Positions 30,607 through 37,911 of a DNA stretch of 64,000 nt are shown here, piece by piece. The position numbers and the translations under genes are program-made. The stretch is taken from NCBI RefSeq assembly GCF_018327685.1, contig NZ_BNEL01000001.1, forward strand, positions 1,922,001-1,986,000, written 5' to 3'. The stretch comes from Streptomyces sp. TS71-3 (GTDB lineage: Bacteria; Actinomycetota; Actinomycetes; Streptomycetales; Streptomycetaceae). The notes under the pieces were generated by a model. The model saw only the letters and a list, made by a program, of their open reading frames with translations, was not told the DNA's origin and made no database searches. The stretch's first letter is position 1, and every line of letters starts with the position of its first letter.

Positions 30607-31254
30607 TCACACCCCCATCTCCTGGGCCAGAACCGCCGCCTGAAGGCGGCTCCGCACCCCCAGCTTCGCCAGCAGCCTGCTCACATGCGTCTTGGCCGTC
30701 GCATCGGCCATCCCCAACCGCGCGGCGATCTCCGCGTTGGAGAGCCCCTGCCCCAGACAGGAGAGCACCTCCCGCTCACGGCGCGTCAGACCCTCCAGAG
30801 CCGACCGATCCGGCTCCTCCTCCGCCCGCACCGCCTGCCCGGCGAACTCCGCGAGCAGCCGGCGGGTGACCGCGGGCGCCACCGTCCCCTCGCCCCGCGC
30901 CACCGCCCGCACCGCGGTCAGCAGCTCGTGGGCCTCCGCGTTCTTCAGCAGGAACCCCACCGCTCCCGCCCGCAGCGCGCCGAAGACGTATTCGTCCAGG
31001 TCGAACGTGGTGAGCACCAGCACGTCGGCGAGCCCCTCGGCCACCACCTGGCGGGTGGCCGACACCCCGTCGAGGCGGGGCATCTGCACGTCCATCAGGA
31101 CCAGGTCGGGGCGGAGCTCCCGGGCGAGCGCCACCGCCTCCTCCCCGTCGCCCGCCTCGCCGACGACCTCGATGTCGGGCGCGCTGCGCAGGATGAGGAC
31201 GAGTCCCATCCGCACCGCCGACTGGTCCTCCGCGACCAGAACGCGGATCCTCAC
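30607..31254 (-). CDS. NarL/FixJ-family response regulator
   Basis: The 215-residue product has an N-terminal receiver with D55 in LVLMDVQMPR and K near 104, and a C-terminal LuxR-type helix-turn-helix (LTRREREVLSCLGQGLSNAEIA and AKTHVSRLLAKLGVRSRLQA). GTG start at 31254 overlaps the stop of the histidine-kinase gene (GTGA), so both are one translationally coupled unit. Target genes are unknown; the neighbouring ABC exporter has its own TetR. Confidence 0.92.
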   Translation of the reverse strand: MRIRVLVAEDQSAVRMGLVLILRSAPDIEVVGEAGDGEEAVALARELRPDLVLMDVQMPRLDGVSATRQVVAEGLADVLVLTTFDLDEYVFGALRAGAVGFLLKNAEAHELLTAVRAVARGEGTVAPAVTRRLLAEFAGQAVRAEEEPDRSALEGLTRREREVLSCLGQGLSNAEIAARLGMADATAKTHVSRLLAKLGVRSRLQAAVLAQEMGV

Positions 31255-32585
31255 GCCTCTGCCCCTCCTCCACCGGACGCCCGCCCGGGGGACGCCCCCG
31301 TCTTCGATACCCGCCCGCCGGACGCCCCCGTCCCCGATACCCGTTCGCCTGACGCCCCCGTGCCGGACTCTCGCGTGCCCGACACGCGCGCACCGCGCAC
31401 CCCCGCACCGGCTGCCGTCGCCTCCGCGGCGTCCACCGGCAGGGTCGCCGACACCGTCCACAGCCCCGCGTCCCCGGGCCCGGCCCGGAAGGTGCCGCCC
31501 AGCAGGGCCACCCGCTCCTCCATGCCGACCAGGCCCGCCTCGGAACCCGGCGCCCGCGGCCCGTCCACCCGCCCGTAGGGACTGCTCACCCGAACCGTCA
31601 GCGCATCCTCGCACAGGGCGAGTGCGACCGTGACGCTGCCGGGCGCCGCGTGCTTGAGGGCGTTGGTCAGGGACTCCTGGACGATGCGGTACGCGGCGAG
31701 CTCGACCGGCGCAGGCAGCCGGGTGCCCGGGGCGGGCAGTTCGGTGAGGCGAGCGTCCAGGCCGTTGGCGCGGGCACCGCCGACCAGCGCGTCCACGCCG
31801 CTCAGGGTGGGTGCGGGCGCGGCATCCTGCTCGCCGCCCGAGTCCCGGAGAATGCCGATGATGCGGCGCATGTCGGCCAGGCCCTCGACGCTGTTCTCGC
31901 GGATGACGGTGAGCGCCTGACGGGTGGTGCCCGGGTCGTCGAGGGAGAGCGCCGCGGTGGAGTGGATGGCTATCGCGGAGAGGTGGCCCGCCACCATGTC
32001 GTGCAGCTCGCGTGCCATCCGGGCGCGCTCGGCGGTCACCGCCTGGATCCGGTCGGCCTCCGCCAGCAGCGCCGTCTGCTCCGCGCGCAGCCGGGCCGTC
32101 TCGGCGGCGTCCCGCTGATTGCGCACCATCGCGCCGGTGGTGGCCGGCACGAACGACACCAGCCCGCACAGCACCCCCACGAGCAGCGCCTGGGGCACCT
32201 GCCACCAGGCGAGCAGCGCCAGGGTCAGCGCGACCGTGACCAGGCCCCCGACGACCGGGATCCGGCGGGCCTGGGCCGGGGTGCCGTACACCACCGCCGC
32301 GTACATGAGGTCCGTGAACATCATGACCGTGGCGAAGTTGCCCGGCGTGAACTGGTCGGCGGTGACCGCCGCCGTGCCGACGATGAGGCCGAGCCGCGGG
32401 TGGGTCCTGCGCAACAGCTCCAGGGGCGCGGTCACCGCCAGCGGCACCAGCACCCATGCGCCGCCGAACGGCCGGCCGGTCTGCGTGGAGAGCCCCAGGA
32501 CCCACAGCAGCAGGCCGCTGAGCAGGCCGGCGGTCGCGATGACGACGTCGTGGCGGTGCGGGCGGGGCAGCGCGGGCAGTGCCAT
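31251..32585 (-). CDS. Sensor histidine kinase, HisKA_3 type
   Basis: The 444-residue product has five or six N-terminal membrane helices (residues 15-150), the dimerisation/phosphoacceptor motif ARELHDMVAGHLSAI with H195, and a HATPase domain with NALKHA and GLVGMEERVALLGG. The C-terminal 55 residues are a tandem decapeptide repeat (variants of TGASGGRVSG) encoded by a 30-bp DNA repeat at about 31270-31390. ATG 32585 was chosen. Few extracellular residues, so the stimulus is probably sensed in or at the membrane. Confidence 0.9.
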   Translation of the reverse strand: MALPALPRPHRHDVVIATAGLLSGLLLWVLGLSTQTGRPFGGAWVLVPLAVTAPLELLRRTHPRLGLIVGTAAVTADQFTPGNFATVMMFTDLMYAAVVYGTPAQARRIPVVGGLVTVALTLALLAWWQVPQALLVGVLCGLVSFVPATTGAMVRNQRDAAETARLRAEQTALLAEADRIQAVTAERARMARELHDMVAGHLSAIAIHSTAALSLDDPGTTRQALTVIRENSVEGLADMRRIIGILRDSGGEQDAAPAPTLSGVDALVGGARANGLDARLTELPAPGTRLPAPVELAAYRIVQESLTNALKHAAPGSVTVALALCEDALTVRVSSPYGRVDGPRAPGSEAGLVGMEERVALLGGTFRAGPGDAGLWTVSATLPVDAAEATAAGAGVRGARVSGTRESGTGASGERVSGTGASGGRVSKTGASPGRASGGGGAEA

Positions 32586-32722
32586 GCACCCATCCCAGCA
32601 CGTTCCGGCCCCCGGCCGCCTGGTTCCCTGGGTGGAGCTTGCGGCCGGCGCACTACATCGAAGGGTGCAGTGGCGCCGCCCGGCGCGGGCTCGTCACCGC
32701 TCTCCGCCGATCCGCGGTCCCT

Positions 32723-32896
32723 GATCCGCCGTCGGCGATCCGTCCTCGGCGGACTGCCCGCCTCCCGATCCGCCGTCGGCGATCCGTCCTCGGCGAACCG
32801 CCCGCCCCGCCGATCCGCTGTCCCCGATCCACCGTCCCCGATCCGCCCTCGGCCAACCGCCCGCCCCGCCGATCCGCCGTCGCCGATCGCACCCGC
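32723..32896 (-). repeat. Degenerate tandem repeat upstream of the histidine kinase
   Basis: Units starting at 32723, 32767, 32812 and 32871 (44, 45, 59 and 26 bp) share GATCCGCCGTCGGCGATCC, CTCGGC and AACCGCCCGCC. They fill most of the 378-bp gap between the kinase start and the adenosyltransferase stop, so any kinase promoter is in or next to them. No gene found in this gap. Confidence 0.65.
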
Positions 32897-32963
32897 CCCG
32901 CACGCTGTGATCGCGCTCACATACCTGATCCGGCCAAAGGGCGGCCGGCGGCCGGGGATGCCG

Positions 32964-33536
32964 TCAGCGCTCGCCGCCGGGCACCCACAGCACGTCGCCC
33001 GTCTCGCGGTTCGCGGTCCTCGCGAGGATGAACAGCAGGTCGGAGAGGCGGTTCAGGTAGGTGGCGGTGAGCGGGTTCATCGTCTCGCCGTGCGCCTCCA
33101 GCGCCGCCCAGGTGGAGCGCTCCGCCCGGCGCACGACGGTGCACGCGTGGTGCAGCAGCGCCGCGCCGGGCGCGCCGCCGGGCAGGATGAAGCTCTTCAG
33201 CTTCCCCAGGGACTCGTTGAAGTGGTCGCAGTCCTCCTCCAACCGGTCGACGTAGGACTGCTCGACCCGCAGCGGCGGGTACTCGGGGTCCGGCACGACC
33301 GGCGTGGACAGGTCCGCGCCCACGTCGAACAGGTCGTTCTGCACGCGGACGAGGACCTTCACCAGCTCCTCGTCGAGCCGTCCCAGTGCGATGGCCGTCC
33401 CGATCACCGCGTTCGCCTCGTTGGCGTCGGCGTAGGCGGCGATCCTGAGATCCGTCTTGGCGGTGCGGCTCATGTCCCCGAGGGCGGTGGTGCCCTGGTC
33501 GCCGGTCCTGGTGTAGATGCGTGTCAGCCTGACCAT
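32964..33536 (-). CDS. ATP:cob(I)alamin adenosyltransferase, PduO type
   Basis: This enzyme makes adenosylcobalamin, the cofactor of methylmalonyl-CoA mutase. The 190-residue product has the N-terminal ATP loop YTRTGDQGTTALGD, a degenerate DEANAVIG motif near residues 38-48, and the C-terminal VRRAERS and NRLSDLLFILAR helices. Its role fits meaB and the methylmalonyl-CoA epimerase gene further along the window. ATG at 33536. Confidence 0.92.
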   Translation of the reverse strand: MVRLTRIYTRTGDQGTTALGDMSRTAKTDLRIAAYADANEANAVIGTAIALGRLDEELVKVLVRVQNDLFDVGADLSTPVVPDPEYPPLRVEQSYVDRLEEDCDHFNESLGKLKSFILPGGAPGAALLHHACTVVRRAERSTWAALEAHGETMNPLTATYLNRLSDLLFILARTANRETGDVLWVPGGER

Positions 33537-33597
33537 GGGTCCCAGCCTAGGCCGCCCGCCGTGCCGCCGCCCCGCACCGCCACCCGGGCATGCCCCG

Positions 33598-34353
33598 CTA
33601 CGCCCCCGCCCTGCGGAACACCCGGGTGCCCACCGCGAGCGCCAGCGCCGCGAAGCCGGCGGCGACCAGCGCTCCGTAGCGCACGTCGGCGGTGGCGTAC
33701 CGGCCCACGTAGGCGTCCCGCACCGCGTCGACCAGGTAGCGCAGCGGCATGAAGCGGGAGAGCAGGTCGAGCCAGCCGGGGCCGAGCGCCATCGGCAGCA
33801 TCAGCCCGGACAGCAGCATCGACGGCATCGTGACCGCGTTGATCACCGGAGCGAACTCCTGGGGCGTGCGCACCCGCATCGCCAGGGCGCCCGACAGGGC
33901 GGACAGCGCGACCGTCAGCAGTGCCACGAAGGCGAAGCCGAGCAGCACGCCCGCGAGCGGCGCCCGCAGCCCCATGGCGAGGGCGGCCAGCACCAGCAGG
34001 ACGGCCTGGAAGACGAAGAGGACGGTGTCGCGCAGCGTCCGGCCGAGCAGCAGGGCGAGGCGGCTGACGGGGGTGGCGCGCATCCTCTCCACCACGCCGT
34101 GGTTCTTCTCGATGATGATGCCGAAGCCGGAGAACGCCCCGCCGAACAGCGCGAGTTGCAGGAGCAGTCCGGGCACCAGGACCTGCCAGGAGCTGCCCCG
34201 CGAGCCGAGCGGCAGGTCGGTGAGGAGCGGGCCGAAGAAGAGCAGGTAGAGCAGCGGCATCAGCACGCCGAAGAGCATCTGGAAGCGGGATCCGAGGGTC
34301 TGCCGGGCGTAGCGCCCGAAGATCAGCGCGGTGTCGGAGAGCAGGGTGGGCAT
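33598..34353 (-). CDS. ABC-2 type exporter, membrane subunit
   Basis: The 251-residue product has six membrane helices and the ABC-2 permease layout (RQTLGSRFQMLFG, FGGAFSGFGIIIEKNHGVVERMRATPV, PLRYLVDAVRDAYVG), resembling DrrB-type drug exporters. ATG 34353 follows GGAGG. It forms an exporter with the ATPase encoded upstream (137-nt gap). Confidence 0.9.
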   Translation of the reverse strand: MPTLLSDTALIFGRYARQTLGSRFQMLFGVLMPLLYLLFFGPLLTDLPLGSRGSSWQVLVPGLLLQLALFGGAFSGFGIIIEKNHGVVERMRATPVSRLALLLGRTLRDTVLFVFQAVLLVLAALAMGLRAPLAGVLLGFAFVALLTVALSALSGALAMRVRTPQEFAPVINAVTMPSMLLSGLMLPMALGPGWLDLLSRFMPLRYLVDAVRDAYVGRYATADVRYGALVAAGFAALALAVGTRVFRRAGA

Positions 34354-34490
34354 CGGCGGGGTCCTCCGCGGCGGCGGGTCGGTACGGCGACTTGGCGACA
34401 CGGCGTCGAGGCGATGGGTCGACGGGGCCGTGCGGTGACGGGGAGACAGGGCGTCTTGTCGGTGTGGCGGCATGTCTACACGCAGCATGT

Positions 34491-35273
34491 CTATACGGCG
34501 ACGGGGGCGGGCTCGGCTTGCCGCGGGCCGCGGCCCGTGATGGCGAGGAACGTGTCCTGGAGGCTGGCGTCGATCGACCCGCCGTGCCGGAGCTTGAGCG
34601 TGCCAGGGGTGCCCTCGGCGGCGACCGTGCCCTTGTCGACGATCACGAGACGGTCCGCGAGGGCGTCGGCCTCGTCGAGGTAGTGGGTGGTCAGGAAGAT
34701 CGTCGTGCCCCTCTCCTCGCGCAGCCGGCGCACCAGGTCCCACAGGTCGGCCCGGCTGCCGGGGTCGAGGCCGGTGGTCGGCTCGTCGAGGAAGAGCACC
34801 TGGGGGCGGTGGGTGAGGCCCATGGCGATGTCGAGCCGGCGCCGCTGTCCGCCGGAGAGCGCGCCGCACTTGCGGTCCAGCAGGCCGGTCAGTCCCAGGT
34901 CGCGTGCCAGTTCCCCGGCGCGCGCCACCGCTTCGGCCTTCGGCAGCCGGTAGAGCCGGCCCTGCGTGACGAGTTCCTCCCGCACGGAGACATTGGCGTC
35001 GACGCCGCCGGACTGCGCCACGTATCCGCACCGGCTGCGCACGCCCGCGGGGTCCCCGGCCAGGTCGCAGCCGGCCACCGTGGCGCTGCCGCCGGTGGGG
35101 GCGAGAAGGGTGGTGAGCATCCGGAGCGTGGTGGTCTTGCCCGCGCCGTTCGGGCCGAGGAAGCCGAGGATCTCGCCGGCCTCGGCGTGCAGGTCGATCC
35201 CGCGCACGGCCTCGACCGGGCCGCGCTTGGTGACGAAGGTCCGGGCCAGGCCGGACGTGGTGAGGATGGGCAT
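34491..35273 (-). CDS. ABC transporter ATP-binding subunit (DrrA-like)
   Basis: The 260-residue product has Walker A GPNGAGKTT at 40-48, the signature LSGGQRRRLDIA and Walker B VLFLDEPTTGLD. The C-terminus is short. ATG 35273 was chosen since ABC homology starts there and GGGAG precedes it; an open frame continues across the promoter. Probable multidrug or antibiotic export under control of the divergent TetR gene. Confidence 0.92.
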   Translation of the reverse strand: MPILTTSGLARTFVTKRGPVEAVRGIDLHAEAGEILGFLGPNGAGKTTTLRMLTTLLAPTGGSATVAGCDLAGDPAGVRSRCGYVAQSGGVDANVSVREELVTQGRLYRLPKAEAVARAGELARDLGLTGLLDRKCGALSGGQRRRLDIAMGLTHRPQVLFLDEPTTGLDPGSRADLWDLVRRLREERGTTIFLTTHYLDEADALADRLVIVDKGTVAAEGTPGTLKLRHGGSIDASLQDTFLAITGRGPRQAEPAPVAV

Positions 35274-35299
35274 GCTCCCAGAAAAACAGAGACTCTCCA

Positions 35300-35321
35300 A
35301 TTTTGCAATGACACCAAAAAT
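35300..35321. promoter_or_regulatory. Candidate TetR operator between divergent genes
   Basis: In a strikingly AT-rich 79-bp gap, ATTTTG (35300-35305) and CAAAAAT (35315-35321) form an inverted repeat with 9-bp spacing. It lies between the ABC ATPase start and the TetR start, where it could repress both. Confidence 0.45.
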
Positions 35322-35352
35322 CAAGGGACCCCAGTGAACGTACGATGGCGGC

Positions 35353-35994
35353 ATGGCAGAGGGACTCAGGGAGCGCAAGAAGCGGCAGACGCGGCAGTAC
35401 CTCTCGGACGTCGCGACGGGCCTCTTCCTGGAGCGCGGGTTCGACGCGGTCACCGTCGCCGAGGTCGCCGAGGCCGCCGACGTCTCCGTGAACACGGTCT
35501 ACAACTACTTCCCGGCCAAGGAGGACCTCTTCCTCGACCGGATGTCCGGCGTCGTGGACCGCCTCTCGCGCTGGGTGCGCGGGCGGGACCCGGGGGAGTC
35601 CGCGGTGGGGGCCGTGCTGCGCGAGCTGCGGGAGGAGGTGGAGTCGGTCTCGCCCCGGGTCGGCCTGTTCGAGGGGTACGAGCGCTTCATGCGGGTGGTG
35701 CACGACTCGCCCACGCTCAGGTCCCGGCTCTGGGTCGTCGGCCAGACCGTCTTCGAGAACGTCGAGCGGACGCTGCGCGAGGAGACCGGCGCCGATCCGG
35801 ACGACCTGATGCCGACTCTGGTCGCCGGGCAGCTCAACTGGCTCCACCAGCTGGTCATGGGCACGATCGGCCGTGAGATGGTCTCCGGCCGCGCGCCCGA
35901 GGCCGTGTCCCGCGAGACGCTCGACCTGCTGGACGCCGCGGAGGACATCCTCAGCGAAAAGGTGCTCAACTACGCGGTAAGGGGCCAAGAATGA
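35353..35994 (+). CDS. TetR/AcrR-family transcriptional regulator
   Basis: The 213-residue product has the N-terminal TetR helix-turn-helix (TVAEVAEAADVSVNTVYNYF, then PAKEDLF) and an unrecognised ligand-binding half. It is divergent from the ABC exporter genes and is their likely repressor. ATG 35353. Confidence 0.92.
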   Translation: MAEGLRERKKRQTRQYLSDVATGLFLERGFDAVTVAEVAEAADVSVNTVYNYFPAKEDLFLDRMSGVVDRLSRWVRGRDPGESAVGAVLRELREEVESVSPRVGLFEGYERFMRVVHDSPTLRSRLWVVGQTVFENVERTLREETGADPDDLMPTLVAGQLNWLHQLVMGTIGREMVSGRAPEAVSRETLDLLDAAEDILSEKVLNYAVRGQE

Positions 35995-36177
35995 GCCCGC
36001 AGGACCCGGCAGCAGTGTGATCTGTGTCAACAGCGACGTGACACGCATCTCGTCGCGCCCCATCGCGGCCCTTCTGGCGCTAGGGTCCTGCACACGTCAA
36101 TGGCGTCCCGACGTCAACGACCTCCCGGTATGGCAAAGGGGCCGTACCGGCGGCAGAACGGGACAGGGAGTCTCACC

Positions 36178-37026
36178 GTGGCACGCAAGCTCGCCGTCAT
36201 CGGCGCCGGACTGATGGGGTCCGGTATCGCACAGGTCTCCGCCGCGGCGGGCTGGGACGTCGTGCTGCGTGACATCACCGAAGCCGCCCTGACCCGGGGC
36301 ACCGACGGCATCAGGAAGTCCTACGACAAGTTCGTCGACAAGGGCAGACTCACCGCACAGGACGCCGGCGCGGCGCTCGGCAGGATCACCACGACCACCG
36401 ATCTGGACGCCGCCGCGGACGCCGACGTCGTCGTGGAGGCCGTGTTCGAGAAGCTGGAGATCAAGCACGAGATCTTCCGCGCACTCGACAAGATGGTCCG
36501 CGACGACACCGTGCTCGCCTCCAACACCTCCGCCATCCCCATCACCAAGATCGCGGCGGTCACCACCCGCCCGGAGCGCGTGGTGGGCACGCACTTCTTC
36601 TCGCCCGTGCCGATGATGCAGCTCTGCGAGCTGGTCCGGGGCCTGAAGACCACCGACGAAACCCTGGCCACCGCGCGCGCGTTCGCGGAGTCCGTCGGCA
36701 AGACCTGCGTCGTGGTCCGGCGTGATGTGGCCGGCTTCGTCACCACCCGGCTGATCTCGGCGCTCGTCGTCGAGGCCGCCCGGCTCTACGAGTCGGGCGT
36801 CGCCTCCGCCGAGGACATCGACACCGCCTGCAGACTCGGCTTCGGCCACGCCATGGGTCCACTCGCCACGGCCGACCTCACCGGCGTCGACATCCTGCTG
36901 CACGCCACCGAGAACATCTACACCGAGACCCAGGACGAGAAGTTCGCCCCGCCCGAGCTGATGCGCCGGATGGTCGACGCCGGCGACATCGGACGCAAGA
37001 GCGGCCAGGGCTTCTACCCGCACTGA
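36178..37026 (+). CDS. 3-hydroxybutyryl-CoA (3-hydroxyacyl-CoA) dehydrogenase
   Basis: The 282-residue product has an N-terminal NAD-binding motif VIGAGLMGSGIAQ, SNTSAIPITKIA, the catalytic His region GTHFFSPVPMMQLCE, and the C-terminal dimerisation domain with GFGHAMGPLATADLTGVD. It interconverts acetoacetyl-CoA and 3-hydroxybutyryl-CoA, supplying C4 units for polyhydroxybutyrate or the ethylmalonyl-CoA route. GTG 36178 follows GGGAG; an ATG frame further upstream (36100) has no homology. Confidence 0.93.
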   Translation: MARKLAVIGAGLMGSGIAQVSAAAGWDVVLRDITEAALTRGTDGIRKSYDKFVDKGRLTAQDAGAALGRITTTTDLDAAADADVVVEAVFEKLEIKHEIFRALDKMVRDDTVLASNTSAIPITKIAAVTTRPERVVGTHFFSPVPMMQLCELVRGLKTTDETLATARAFAESVGKTCVVVRRDVAGFVTTRLISALVVEAARLYESGVASAEDIDTACRLGFGHAMGPLATADLTGVDILLHATENIYTETQDEKFAPPELMRRMVDAGDIGRKSGQGFYPH

Positions 37027-37038
37027 ACCATCGCCCGC

Positions 37039-37066
37039 GGCGCCCCGTACCTCCAGGTGGGGCGCC
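37039..37066 (+). terminator. Terminator of the dehydrogenase gene
   Basis: GGCGCCCC and GGGGCGCC pair, with an inner ACCT/AGGT stem and a 2-nt loop, 12 nt after the stop codon. Confidence 0.7.
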
Positions 37067-37358
37067 CTGCGGTCGCCGACGCTGAATGTCAACCCCACGG
37101 TCACCCTCAGGGGTGATTTCGGCATCGGTTCGCTGACAAGCAGCAACTCCCGTGTCCGTGCAGCCGTCAGTTGCAGTGACATGACGGCAGGCCGCGCGGG
37201 CACATGCGGCACTGCACACGGCACCCCGCACCCCGCTCGGCCCGGCAGGCCGGCGGCCCCGGGGCCCGGTGTACACACGCGGACCGCGCGGACCACGCGG
37301 CCCGTGCAGGCAGAAGACAAGGACCAGAGAGCAGAACACCTATCCCGGGGAGCGCGAT
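37067..37358 (+). other. Upstream region of the STAS gene
   Basis: No gene is supported here. An inverted repeat GCCGTCA/TGACGGC with 12-bp spacing lies at 37163-37188 and could be a regulator site. A CGCGGACC-type direct repeat occurs near 37280-37300. A GGGGAG ribosome site precedes the STAS gene. Confidence 0.35.
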
Positions 37359-37682
37359 ATGCATATCAAGGGCGACCACACCGAGCTCGCCGTCGAGGGC
37401 CGCCTCGACGTCCGCAGCGCGGCGGACGCCCGAACGGTCCTGCACTCGGCCGTCGACGACGGCGCCGGCGACCTGGTGCTCGACCTGTCAGAGCTGGACT
37501 CCTGGGATGCCACGGGGCTCGGCGTGATCATGGGCGCGCACCGCAGAGCCGGACGGTGCGGCCGCCGGCTCGTGCTGCGCGACGTGCCGCCCCAGATGCA
37601 GCGGCTGCTGGTCGCCACCCGGTTGCACCGGATCCTCGCCATCGAGGGCGGCATCGGGCTGGAGTCCCTGCCTCGCGTGTAG
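37359..37682 (+). CDS. STAS-domain anti-anti-sigma-factor-like protein
   Basis: This 107-residue single STAS domain contains LVLDLSELDSWDATGLGVIMGAH. Anti-anti-sigma proteins bind an anti-sigma kinase and are switched by phosphorylation at a DSSG-like site; here it reads D50-A51-T52-G53, so Thr52 is the only phosphorylatable residue there. No kinase or sigma gene is adjacent. ATG 37359 follows GGGGAG. Confidence 0.88.
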   Translation: MHIKGDHTELAVEGRLDVRSAADARTVLHSAVDDGAGDLVLDLSELDSWDATGLGVIMGAHRRAGRCGRRLVLRDVPPQMQRLLVATRLHRILAIEGGIGLESLPRV

Positions 37683-37715
37683 GGGGGCAGGAGGGCGGTT
37701 CCGCCGCGGCCCCCC
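37682..37715 (+). terminator. Hairpin overlapping the STAS stop
   Basis: GGGGGGC (37682-37688) pairs with GCCCCCC (37709-37715) around an inner GGCGG-TT-CCGCC stem. The left arm begins at the last base of the stop codon. Confidence 0.55.
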
Positions 37716-37911
37716 GGTGGCAAACCCGCCAAGAGCGTGACGACTCGGACAGTACGCCACCCCGGTGTTCCGCGCCCCGGGGTGAGGGTCTAGGGTGCCA
37801 TCGCCCGTTGTATGGACGGGCCCGGGTACCGGGTGCCGGACCCGAAACAACAGAGCGGTGTGCACAAAGGCCGAGAGGGCTCGGCACACAACGCTCTTGG
37901 GGGCATTCACC

